Source: an uncultured euryarchaeote
GTDB lineage: Archaea > Thermoplasmatota > Poseidoniia > Poseidoniales > Poseidoniaceae
NCBI GenBank assembly: GCA_937892945.1
Contig: CALBIL010000038.1
Span: 1 to 64,000 of the forward strand
DNA: 64,000 bases
Direction of reading: 5' to 3'
Part shown: piece by piece, positions 43,390-51,299 of the stretch
Layout of the letters: each line of letters starts with the position of its first letter
Numbering within the stretch: the stretch's first letter is position 1
The notes under the pieces: model-generated
Told to the model about the DNA's origin: nothing
Databases searched by the model: none
What the model saw: the letters and a program-made list of their open reading frames with translations, nothing else
Program-made: the position numbers and the translations under genes

Positions 43390-44229
43390 TCACTGTGACT
43401 TGCGAGACGGCCAATCATATTGTGATTGCATTTGCTCCACTTGTTTCCCCATAATATAGAGTATGAGAGCAACCATGATACCAAATAAACCAACGAGAGT
43501 CATTGCGATTGTCGCCAAAGTAACACCAATCGAAGTGGAATTCAGTTCATCCAATGCACCGACAACATTACCGGATAATTTGTATCCGAGAATAAACAAG
43601 ACAATTCCTGGAATTCCAAACAAAAGAAGAGGGTGTTTGGTTTGCAGCATCCAATAGAACAGTTGGGCAAAACGTGAGGCTGTGGCCAGCGATTCTCGTT
43701 GTGGCACACCAAGCACCTCAGGTGCTTCGACAATACGGACTCGTAGAGTCTCATCCAAATCGGTAGTTCGTGCCAAGGGACCCAAATAGGCAAGTGCTTG
43801 CATTCCTTCATTCGTAAGAACCGCGTGTTGAAGGTTTGCAGAGCCAAGAACAAGGTCATCGACAGAATCCGGTTGAGTTTCTTCAACACGGTGTGAAAAA
43901 TGAACATCCCAATCTTCAAGGGCCCGGTTTATAGAAAGTGGAAGGTCACGCAATTTCCATTGGTCAGTGATTGAAAGAACCAAAGTCGAGTCAATAGGCT
44001 CGAGATTTGAATCCAAAAGGAATGAGGCAATGTTTTGAAGGTTCACTTCATTGTTAAAGTGGAGTACTTCGCAACCAATCTCCTGAGCATATTCAACCGT
44101 AGAATCATTTGAACCAAGGTCCATCAACACAACTTCATCGGCACCTTCTCGGGCACGAACAACAAGTGAGACAAGTCTCAACTCGATGTCCCGAGCCATC
44201 AATATAATGCGCAACGATTGACGAGCCAC
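43390..44229 (-). CDS. Degenerate glycosyltransferase-2-like protein with two membrane helices
   Basis: 279 residues. The N-terminal half resembles the GT-A fold (DEVVLMDLGSNDSTVEYAQE), but the usual DDGS-x-D becomes MDLGSNDS and no DxD metal motif is evident, only SITDQW at the expected place. The C-terminal half has two membrane helices (LLLFGIPGIVLFILGYKLSG and TLATIAMTLVGLFGIMVALI) that mirror those of the active glycosyltransferase at 27930-28865, down to the LxxGIPG start. It may be an inactive paralogue or a partner subunit. Divergent from the next glycosyltransferase. Confidence 0.7.
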   Translation of the reverse strand: MARQSLRIILMARDIELRLVSLVVRAREGADEVVLMDLGSNDSTVEYAQEIGCEVLHFNNEVNLQNIASFLLDSNLEPIDSTLVLSITDQWKLRDLPLSINRALEDWDVHFSHRVEETQPDSVDDLVLGSANLQHAVLTNEGMQALAYLGPLARTTDLDETLRVRIVEAPEVLGVPQRESLATASRFAQLFYWMLQTKHPLLLFGIPGIVLFILGYKLSGNVVGALDELNSTSIGVTLATIAMTLVGLFGIMVALILYIMGKQVEQMQSQYDWPSRKSQ

Positions 44230-44349
44230 ATGACTTGTCCGTGGCCTACTTCATATCAAACCCTCGTCCATTCACTGGTCAACAACCCCCTTTTCAATTC
44301 CAATAGATTTAGGCCACATGTTCATGGCCTATGACAAAATGGAAAACAT

Positions 44350-45306
44350 GTGAAGGGTGAATACCGTATTGGAGTTGTCATCCCAGCAAGAAATGAGGAG
44401 CGCTTCATCCAAAAAGTGATTGAGACACTTCCTGCTTTTGTTGACTTGGCAGTCATCATCAATGATGGGTCGACAGATGAAACTCAATCGATTCTCGAAG
44501 CAATGGAACCTTCCGGGAAAATCCATTCCATCAATTTGAACGGTGAAGGCGTTGGTGCAGCAATTGATGCTGGCCATCGATACTTGCTTCAGCATTGGCA
44601 CGACCAGTTGTTCATCAGCGTGGTGATGGCAGGTGATGGACAAATGAATCCAGATGATATGGAAGCACTTCTTCAACCGGTACTCGAGAACAGTGCCGAT
44701 TATGCCAAAGGGAACCGTTTTGCTCATGAAGAAGGTGTTCAGGCTATGCCCATTATACGTCGGCAAGCAAGCCAAATCCTTTCATTCTTCACTGGACTTG
44801 CATCGGGTCAAACAGTGCCCGACCCCCAATGTGGCTATACGGCAACTCACAGTGACATTTTGCGGGAGTGGAATTGGAAAGACTCGTGGAAAGGGTACGG
44901 ATACCCGAACTTCTGGCTCATACGACTTTCAACACTTGGTTGTCGAATAGCACATGTCCCGGTTGAATCGATTTACGGTAATGAAAAGTCAGGAATTCGC
45001 CGATTGTCCTTTTTCACGAAAGTTGGCTTGATGATGGCATATCAACATCATCATCGAAACATATCATGGATTTTCAGTAGCAGAATTACGCCGCACACGA
45101 TTTTTGCCGCAGTCGCTTATGCAATTGGTTGGATTGCTCTGCTTCCAACGGTTAGCACCGATCTTGAACGAGAATTGGTGACCCGAGGCGTTGCACCATT
45201 GTTCATCACCATCGTTGCTTGGTCAATAGCACATGTTTTTGATAAGGGAGCCACTCGAACAGTACAGGAGTTGAGAATGAATGCGAAGGCTCGACAAAAG
45301 ACGTAA
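44350..45306 (+). CDS. Glycosyltransferase family 2 with C-terminal membrane helices
   Basis: 318 residues from GTG 44350. The nucleotide-sugar motif VIINDGSTDETQ, metal-binding MAGDGQMNPDD and acceptor region DPQCGYTA are present, as in polyprenyl-phosphate hexosyltransferases. Two C-terminal helices (TIFAAVAYAIGWIALLP and GVAPLFITIVAWSIAHVF) hold it at the membrane. It likely supplies a lipid-linked sugar for surface glycans. Its last 26 bases overlap the parvulin gene in another frame. It is divergent from the degenerate glycosyltransferase-like gene. Confidence 0.87.
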   Translation: MKGEYRIGVVIPARNEERFIQKVIETLPAFVDLAVIINDGSTDETQSILEAMEPSGKIHSINLNGEGVGAAIDAGHRYLLQHWHDQLFISVVMAGDGQMNPDDMEALLQPVLENSADYAKGNRFAHEEGVQAMPIIRRQASQILSFFTGLASGQTVPDPQCGYTATHSDILREWNWKDSWKGYGYPNFWLIRLSTLGCRIAHVPVESIYGNEKSGIRRLSFFTKVGLMMAYQHHHRNISWIFSSRITPHTIFAAVAYAIGWIALLPTVSTDLERELVTRGVAPLFITIVAWSIAHVFDKGATRTVQELRMNAKARQKT

Positions 45307-45610
45307 ACCTCGAAAAGCCCATGTTCGGCACATCTTGGTTGCTTCAAAGCCCGATGCTCGTGAAATCCTTGAGCAGATTCAATCAGCTCGTAATCCATTG
45401 AAGGTATTCAAAAAAATGGCAAAGAAATATTCCAACTGTTCCAGTGCATCAAAGAAAGGTGATCTTGGAGAGTTTGTCGAAGGCCAAATGGTTCAGAAAT
45501 TTGAAGAGGCGGTTTGGGCTATGGTCCCAGAGACGGTCCCTGAGTCATATATCAAGACACAATTTGGATATCATTTACTTTGGGTACATGAAATAATACT
45601 ACCAGAGTGA
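45281..45610 (+). CDS. Parvulin-type peptidyl-prolyl isomerase
   Basis: 109 residues. A single PpiC/rotamase domain: RKAHVRHILVASKPDAREI, YSNCSSASKKGDLGEF, and TQFGYHLLWVHEI are the family's conserved blocks. It lacks a signal peptide, so it acts in the cytoplasm on proline peptide bonds of client proteins. The N-terminus is very basic (MRRLDKRRKPRKAH). Starts inside the 3' end of the glycosyltransferase gene. Confidence 0.9.
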   Translation: MRRLDKRRKPRKAHVRHILVASKPDAREILEQIQSARNPLKVFKKMAKKYSNCSSASKKGDLGEFVEGQMVQKFEEAVWAMVPETVPESYIKTQFGYHLLWVHEIILPE

Positions 45611-45630
45611 ACCACTCTAACGAAGTATGG

Positions 45631-45705
45631 TGGGCGATCCAGGATTTGAACCTGGGTCCAAGCGTCCCAAACGCCCGAGTATAGGCCAAGCTAACCCAAT
45701 CGCCC
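45631..45705 (-). tRNA. tRNA-Pro (TGG)
   Basis: On the minus strand GGGCGAT (45699-45705) pairs with ATCGCCC (45632-45638), discriminator A at 45631, and CCA is encoded at 45628-45630. The anticodon loop TTTGGGA gives TGG, within a G-T-containing stem. The T arm CCAGG-TTCAAAT-CCTGG is canonical. Converges with the parvulin gene. Confidence 0.93.
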
Positions 45706-45740
45706 CTGCAGTCCTCGCCACGGCGTCTCACCTATGAAGT

Positions 45741-46181
45741 TCACTCAAGGAGTTGCCAGCAATCGTCTGTGAGCCGAACCAACATACCTTGTGATTCAGC
45801 CATATCAATGAGGTCATGTGCATCGAGGGAATCCCCATTACCATCCAAAGCCGGTTGAAGAGTTTGGACTGTTAGCATGCCCTTTTCATCGGTTGCGTCA
45901 AGAAGAATTCGGGCAAGACCTTGAAAAGAAACCGGCTCATCTTGCTGGATTAAGGTCTGATTCGATTGAAGACGCTTACGAAGAGTCTCGCGAAGTTCAT
46001 CTGGTGTGTTGGCAAGAGCAACTTCAATTCGCAATTCTGATGCAGTTGACACCGAAAGGACAATCTCGGCATCGGATGGTAACTTCTGGCCACAGTGAGG
46101 ACACATACGTCCAATTCCGCGATGACCATGGCAAGTCAAACAAGCGCCGCAACGAACGACATTCCATCCGCTACCAGACAC
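45741..46181 (-). CDS. Zinc-ribbon protein of unknown function
   Basis: 146 residues from GTG 46181; an in-frame stop lies just upstream so a longer form is excluded. The N-terminus has a four-cysteine zinc ribbon (VRCGACLTCHGHRGIG then MCPHCGQKLP). A beta/alpha middle follows (EIVLSVSTASELRIEVAL), and the C-terminus (about 70-146) looks like a helical, possibly winged-helix segment ending MLVRLTDDCWQLLE. I do not recognise a named family. It is downstream of the arginine-decarboxylase-like gene on the same strand by 35 bp and could be co-expressed. Confidence 0.65.
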   Translation of the reverse strand: MSGSGWNVVRCGACLTCHGHRGIGRMCPHCGQKLPSDAEIVLSVSTASELRIEVALANTPDELRETLRKRLQSNQTLIQQDEPVSFQGLARILLDATDEKGMLTVQTLQPALDGNGDSLDAHDLIDMAESQGMLVRLTDDCWQLLE

Positions 46182-46216
46182 AGTTCGGCTTCAAGCCAAG
46201 AGTACTTCAAGACTTC

Positions 46217-46822
46217 TCAAAGAGAAAAGTCAGTGTCTGATTTGCGTGAACCTGGGCGAAGTGCTGGTGCCGCTGGTGCTTTCACATCAACTCGCTTTGG
46301 AGGTGTTTCTGTTGCCTTTCGCGTCAATGCACCGCGGACAGGACCTGTTCCTGTTCGTGCTCCAAGTGAGAGTGAATTCGGTAAGATCAATGCCGCCATA
46401 GCCACACCATGGTGGTCAGCAGCTGCAGTCACTTCATCGACAGCAACATCGAAGGAAATGACTTCCAAGTCACGGCTTGCTAATTTACGTTGCAAATGCC
46501 GACGGAGAATGAGCGTTGTTTCCTCATAATCCAGTTCGGTCGATACAGTGGCGACAATCGCACATTCATCTCCTTCTGGGGTGACGCATGCAGCCCATGC
46601 CACACCTGCACAGGCAGAGGATCCATTCCAAGCAAAAGCAGTTGCAAGATGGCATTCAACCAGTGAACCCATTGGAAGTGGTTGAGGTGGGGTTGCGCCA
46701 AAGCCAAGAGGAAGCATAGCCCCCTTCATTTCAATTAAACGTGAATCTCCAAGTCCAAGTTCAACCAAGCCTTGGTCATATGCATCTTCTGCGTTTTCGC
46801 CCCATGGAGCTACGGCAGTCAT
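46217..46822 (-). CDS. Pyruvoyl-dependent arginine decarboxylase family protein lacking the pyruvoyl serine
   Basis: 201 residues from ATG 46822. It aligns along its length with archaeal PdaD: NAEDAYDQGLVELGLGDSRL, PLPMGSLVECHLA, then the C-terminal DVAVDEVTAAADHHGVAMAAL. In active enzymes the loop reads NLIRISSIMPP, cleaved between the two serines to make the pyruvoyl group. Here the same place reads RLIEMKGAMLP, so both serines and the nearby Asn are replaced. The general-acid Glu region also looks different. The protein is therefore predicted not to self-process; it may be a structural or regulatory paralogue. A basic Pro/Ala tail of about 45 residues is added. Confidence 0.78.
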   Translation of the reverse strand: MTAVAPWGENAEDAYDQGLVELGLGDSRLIEMKGAMLPLGFGATPPQPLPMGSLVECHLATAFAWNGSSACAGVAWAACVTPEGDECAIVATVSTELDYEETTLILRRHLQRKLASRDLEVISFDVAVDEVTAAADHHGVAMAALILPNSLSLGARTGTGPVRGALTRKATETPPKRVDVKAPAAPALRPGSRKSDTDFSL

Positions 46823-47234
46823 GAGCCAGCCAGGACATGCGACAGATGCCGAACGCTCTCCTTTTGATGTGTACATAGTGTGGATACAGAAGCAACGGGT
46901 TCATGAAGAACATGGTCGTAAGAATGCTATGGCGGCAGTTTCTCGAAGGCTACTCTTACTGACAGCCTTCATTCTTCTCATCGCTGGCGTTGGTCTGAAA
47001 ATTGCGAGTGGAGGAAGTACCTTATTGGCCGTGGCATCAGGACTTGGATTTATCTTGGTTGTACTTGCATGGTCTCTTTTTGACGATACCTCGAAACCTT
47101 CAACGCTCAAGGGTTCAACTCCCATCAAAGCAAATTACTCATCAGGAAAAGCTCTTCAGAACTCACAAGCTGAACCCCAAGAACAAACCCTACCAGATCC
47201 TCTCGAATCTGGTTTTGAGATTCCGTTAATGTGA
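46821..47234 (+). CDS. Small membrane protein of unknown function
   Basis: 137 residues from ATG 46821, whose ATG overlaps the ATG of the divergent decarboxylase-like gene (CATG). A later start at 46929 (MAAVSRRLLLL) would leave 107 bp for two promoters and may be the real one. Two hydrophobic helices follow each other (LLLLTAFILLIAGVGLKI and LLAVASGLGFILVVLAW) as a hairpin. The C-terminal 60 residues are polar and Pro-rich. No family recognised. Its stop abuts that of the convergent aCPSF1 gene. Confidence 0.65.
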   Translation: MSQPGHATDAERSPFDVYIVWIQKQRVHEEHGRKNAMAAVSRRLLLLTAFILLIAGVGLKIASGGSTLLAVASGLGFILVVLAWSLFDDTSKPSTLKGSTPIKANYSSGKALQNSQAEPQEQTLPDPLESGFEIPLM

Positions 47235-49139
47235 TCACATGAGACGTATCGTCTCAAGGTTTTGTGGAGCATAGGTTCGACACTTGTAGCGTTCACGCAA
47301 GGTCTTTCCGAGTTCATTACACTTGTGATAATCACCGTGATGGCAGATAATGTTTCGAGGTGTAGGGGAAATTTGGTCGACAAAGTCGAGAAGTTGACGA
47401 CGGTCAGAGTGGCCAGAGAATCCATCGATGGTCACCATTTCACAGCCAATCTTGACAATTTCTGTTTTCCCATTAATCACCATTGGGACTTCTCCGAATC
47501 CTTTCTGTAGACGACGGCCAAGTGTACCTTCAGCTTGGTATCCTACAAAACAGAGTGAGTTACGGTCTTCATGTGCCCAGTTCTTGAAATATTCCATAAC
47601 TGGTCCACCATTGAGCATCCCGGATGTTGCCAAAACAATACATGGGGAATTATCCATAATGATACTTTCACGCAATTCACGTCCCTTAACAGGTCGGAAC
47701 CATTCACTCGTGAATGGGTTTTCTCCGTCATCCTTGAGCAGAGACTTTCGTAGACTGCTGGTCAGATAATCCGGGTGGGATGCGTGGATGGCTGTGGCTT
47801 CTTGAATCATACCGTCTAACCATACAGGGACTGGTTTCACCGTACCTGAACGGAAGAGTTCATCGATAGCAATCATCACTTCTTGGCTTCGGCCAACAGC
47901 AAACACTGGACAGATGACTTTACCGCCACGTGCCATGGTTCGAGAGATAATGTCGTGCAACTCTTGGTTTGCTTCTTGGCGAGATGGTTGGTAGTCACCA
48001 GAAGCACCGTATGTCGATTCAATAACGAGAGTTTCCACACGAGGGAAACGAGTATTTGCTGCATCAAAGAGCCAAGACTTCTCGTACTTTTGGTCTCCAC
48101 TGAAGACAATGTTGTGTTTGCCATCACCGATGTGAAGGTGTACAGCAGAAGAACCAAGAATATGCCCCGCATTGGAAAATGTGAGTTTTATGTCCGGTGC
48201 AATGTCTGTCGTTTCATCCCAGTCAACATCGACAACGTGCTTCATACAGGTACGGATATCTTCCATGCTGTAAGGAGCTCGCTTTCCTTCTGAACCGCCA
48301 ACTTTGAGGTAGTCGGTTTGCAACAACAGCATCAAATCTCTGGTTGGAGGCGTACAATAGACAGGCCCTCTGTAGCCATACTTGAACAAAACTGGAAGCA
48401 TTCCAGCGTGATCTAAATGTGCGTGAGTCAGAACAACCGCATCGAGCTTTTCCAAAGGAAGTGCCTCTGGTGCTGTGAAGTAGGGCATTGGGTCAGTATC
48501 GGATGCGATGTTAACACCAACATCAATCATAACTCTGGATTCATTGGTCGTGACGAAGTGGCAAGCACGGCCAACTTCACGGTACGAACCGAGTGCAGTC
48601 ACTCGTGCCCATGCGGCACCTGGGCGTACAGGACGATGCATGTTAAGTCCGAAATCCTTGAGTAATTTTCTGCGTTCCTCGGCGTGGGCGTGTCGGTAAA
48701 GACGAATGTCGTGGACCGTTTTTGAAACCAAAGGAGCGGTTCGTTCAACGGTAATTAGCCAACCGCATTGGTCGCGAATTTCTTGCAAATTAATTCCACG
48801 TCGGCCCACTGCTTCACCAGGATTGTCGCATTGTACGGTTATTTCTCTATAACACGCATCGAAGTAAATTTGATTGATCCCAGCGGATTCAGGAATAATT
48901 TCTCGAACTATCTTTGTAGCATCTATTTCAGATTTCATAATGGAGGTATCAGGACGAAGTACAATCTTTCGCTTTACTTTGTGAGAGATCTTTGCAAGTA
49001 AACCATCTGTAGCAAGTATTCGATTTGGTTCTGGAGTTACTAAAGCGATGTTACCTGCTTCCAATTCAACAGTATAAGGGATCTCCTTAGGAACTATCTT
49101 TTGCACTTCATCTTTTAATTCTTTAAACGTTAAACGCAT
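47235..49139 (-). CDS. fttA: aCPSF1/FttA ribonuclease (KH plus metallo-beta-lactamase/beta-CASP)
   Basis: 634 residues from ATG 49139. Archaeal CPSF73 relative that cleaves nascent RNA and mediates factor-dependent transcription termination. KH-type RNA-binding region at about 1-145 (EAVGRRGINLQEIRDQCGWL). The metallo-beta-lactamase core has VVLTHAHLDHAG, HILGSSAVHL, FSGDQKYEKSW and the beta-CASP motifs ESTYGASGDY, GHSDRRQL and CHHGDYHKC. ATG 49178 would add 13 residues. It is adjacent to psmB, an arrangement kept in many archaea. Confidence 0.95.
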   Translation of the reverse strand: MRLTFKELKDEVQKIVPKEIPYTVELEAGNIALVTPEPNRILATDGLLAKISHKVKRKIVLRPDTSIMKSEIDATKIVREIIPESAGINQIYFDACYREITVQCDNPGEAVGRRGINLQEIRDQCGWLITVERTAPLVSKTVHDIRLYRHAHAEERRKLLKDFGLNMHRPVRPGAAWARVTALGSYREVGRACHFVTTNESRVMIDVGVNIASDTDPMPYFTAPEALPLEKLDAVVLTHAHLDHAGMLPVLFKYGYRGPVYCTPPTRDLMLLLQTDYLKVGGSEGKRAPYSMEDIRTCMKHVVDVDWDETTDIAPDIKLTFSNAGHILGSSAVHLHIGDGKHNIVFSGDQKYEKSWLFDAANTRFPRVETLVIESTYGASGDYQPSRQEANQELHDIISRTMARGGKVICPVFAVGRSQEVMIAIDELFRSGTVKPVPVWLDGMIQEATAIHASHPDYLTSSLRKSLLKDDGENPFTSEWFRPVKGRELRESIIMDNSPCIVLATSGMLNGGPVMEYFKNWAHEDRNSLCFVGYQAEGTLGRRLQKGFGEVPMVINGKTEIVKIGCEMVTIDGFSGHSDRRQLLDFVDQISPTPRNIICHHGDYHKCNELGKTLRERYKCRTYAPQNLETIRLM

Positions 49140-49226
49140 AATTTCACCGTATACCGCGCTCGCACAAGAATTGTGCACAAACTCACCCTAAGGAGAGTGC
49201 AGTGTTGAGCTGCGGGAAAAAAAGAC

Positions 49227-49853
49227 TCAAGAAAGAAGTTTAGCAATTTCTGCTTGAGTAAGGGAAACAAAGCCGTCTTTAGCAGTGATTACTGACAAAT
49301 CCATGCCGTTTCCGGAGGCTGCATCACGCTGCCCCGATGCGTAAAGGGCACGGGCCGCGAGTTTCAATGCATCGGTCTGAGTCATTCCTTCACTGAAACC
49401 ATCTTCGAGCACACCATACATGTACGGAGAGCCTGAACCTGTAGCACAGTATACATCAGGTATTGAACCGCCTGCGGAATCAATCGAGTACACGTGACCA
49501 CCTTCATCGTCAACGCCGACAATGAGCAATTGAACCCAGTGAGGACGGCCAGAAAGAATGTTTGCGGTGAGGGTTGCTGCGCCACGAACGGTCATTGGCT
49601 GTTGTCGGCGAAGTTGAAACAAAGCAACTTCAGCAGTAAGGGTGCGAGACAAAGATTGGGCGTGTCCGACCAGACCGGCAGTCGTCAAAGCGAGGTTATC
49701 GCCGATTTTGAAGAGTTTCTGGACATTTTTATTTGCAATAAAATGGCCCATTGTAGCACGATGGTCCGCACCTACGACGACTCCGCCATCAAAGGTGATT
49801 CCAATTGTGCTTGTTCCGGTTTTCAATACATTCTGCTGCGCATCCATTGTCAT
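49227..49853 (-). CDS. psmB: Proteasome subunit beta
   Basis: 208 residues from ATG 49853 (ATG 49847 two codons on is equally possible). A propeptide MTMDAQQNVLKTG precedes the catalytic Thr of TSTIGITFDGG. Counting from that Thr, Asp17, Arg19 and Lys33 are present, and the GSGSPYMYGVLED stretch is typical. It forms the proteolytic inner ring of the 20S proteasome. 87 bp upstream of aCPSF1 on the same strand; divergent from the SepF-like gene. Confidence 0.95.
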   Translation of the reverse strand: MTMDAQQNVLKTGTSTIGITFDGGVVVGADHRATMGHFIANKNVQKLFKIGDNLALTTAGLVGHAQSLSRTLTAEVALFQLRRQQPMTVRGAATLTANILSGRPHWVQLLIVGVDDEGGHVYSIDSAGGSIPDVYCATGSGSPYMYGVLEDGFSEGMTQTDALKLAARALYASGQRDAASGNGMDLSVITAKDGFVSLTQAEIAKLLS

Positions 49854-50024
49854 CAATCCCTTGTTCCAGTCGACACCTCTTGAACCTTGAGGCGCAAATT
49901 CTCGGTAACAACGGACCCTTATCAACCCGACGAATGCACGGCAAGAGCGAACCGGCCTAGAAAAGTCATCATCGTCTGAACTTCTATGCGAGCGTTCTTG
50001 AGGTGACTGGCATCAGCCATTGCT

Positions 50025-50660
50025 ATGCGCCGAGGCAAAAAAGGAAAAAGAGACGAAGCCCAGTCTTCGCTCGATGCCTTTAGCAAGGTACAATCTGAAC
50101 CAGAGGAAGGAACTGCACCTGAACCAATCATTCCATCAATGCCCGATCTCGATGCACTTGCACGGGCAGATGAAAAAATTCGTGAGCAAGAAGAAAACAT
50201 CGCAGCTACCGAAGAAATTAAACAAGAAATGAAGCCTCTTCGGACCTTTGATATGCCCAGTATGGAGATGACGCAGTCACAAGCGACACCCTCTACAGAA
50301 GTCATCTACCACGACCTCGGGGTGTTATATCCAAATCCTCCTCTTCTTGACTCTTCAAGTGGAATGGTCCTACACCGAGCTGTACTGAATGACATCACTG
50401 GATGTGGTCAATTGATGGATTGGGTAGCAGATGACCATGCAGTTATTGTTGAAATGAACCGATTGATGAAAAAAACGGTCGAATTCAATGCTGCAATCGC
50501 ACAACTCAACACGTTCATTGACAAAGATCTCGGTGGGCAAATTATTCAAATGGCTGAAACTCGATTAATGCTCCTCCCACCTGGCTGCCGAGGTGTCCGT
50601 GGTGTGGAAATGGAAGCCTTTGCTGTCGATGCCCACGAACTCGGGAGACGGCGAATATGA
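50025..50660 (+). CDS. sepF: SepF-like cell division protein
   Basis: 211 residues. The C-terminal domain (about 95-205) matches archaeal SepF: MVLHRAVLNDITGCGQLMDW, DDHAVIVEMNRLMKKTVEF, a helix, then GGQIIQMAETRLMLLPPGCRGV. SepF anchors FtsZ to the membrane. The N-terminus (MRRGKKGKRDEAQSSLDAF) is highly charged and lacks the usual amphipathic membrane-targeting helix, and the linker is long and acidic/Pro-rich. The gene overlaps zpr1 (ATGA). Divergent from psmB with 171 bp between starts. GAGGTGA sits 18 bp before ATG 50025, so a near-cognate start just upstream is possible. Confidence 0.72.
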   Translation: MRRGKKGKRDEAQSSLDAFSKVQSEPEEGTAPEPIIPSMPDLDALARADEKIREQEENIAATEEIKQEMKPLRTFDMPSMEMTQSQATPSTEVIYHDLGVLYPNPPLLDSSSGMVLHRAVLNDITGCGQLMDWVADDHAVIVEMNRLMKKTVEFNAAIAQLNTFIDKDLGGQIIQMAETRLMLLPPGCRGVRGVEMEAFAVDAHELGRRRI

Positions 50661-51286
50661 TGGAAGAACAGCCTATTGACATTCCTTGCCCGATTTGTGC
50701 TGTAGAAGGAAAACTCGGAATGGTTGCGAATGTGGATGAGATTCCCTATTTCGGTGAACACACCCAAGTAACCGTATTGTGTCACGCCTGCGGGTGGCGG
50801 CAAACTGATTTTATTCCGGCTGAAGGGAAGAAGGCTGGTGCCTGGTCACTCGTTTTGGATGATGTCGCAAAACTCAGATCTCGTGTTGTTCGCTCATCTT
50901 CATGCACCGTCAAAATTCCGGAGTTGGACCTTGAAGTCATGCCGGGAACCAATTCCACGGGCTATGTGAGTAACATCGAAGGAGTACTGAATCGCTTTGT
51001 CGACATCATCAATATGGTTCGACGTGATGTTGAAAGAGACCTCGAACTTGATTCGGAAGATGACCATGAAGAGAGTAAAAAATCACTGGGGATTCTCGAT
51101 TCGTTACTCACATCAATTGAACAAGCAGGTGAAGAAAGTACGTTCACTGTGGAATTCTTAGACCCCCATGGTCACTCAATGATACTCGACGCAGATGCCT
51201 CTGAAAGAGAATTAACAACCGAAGAACTTGAAGAACTTCCAATCGGACCTGACCCTGCTGTCTTTTCACCCGATGATGCTCAATGA
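50657..51286 (+). CDS. zpr1: ZPR1 zinc-finger protein
   Basis: 209 residues. A single ZPR1 domain: the zinc ribbon CPICAVEGKLGMV to VLCHACGWRQTDF (about 11-50), then a beta domain with IPELDLEVMPGTNSTGYVSN and IEGVLNRFVDII, which are hallmarks of the family. Eukaryotic ZPR1 assists eEF1A folding; archaeal ones are single-domain and presumed to contact aEF-1alpha. Its ATG overlaps the SepF-like stop, so the two are translationally coupled. Confidence 0.9.
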   Translation: MMEEQPIDIPCPICAVEGKLGMVANVDEIPYFGEHTQVTVLCHACGWRQTDFIPAEGKKAGAWSLVLDDVAKLRSRVVRSSSCTVKIPELDLEVMPGTNSTGYVSNIEGVLNRFVDIINMVRRDVERDLELDSEDDHEESKKSLGILDSLLTSIEQAGEESTFTVEFLDPHGHSMILDADASERELTTEELEELPIGPDPAVFSPDDAQ

Positions 51287-51299
51287 CGACTGTGCATCA

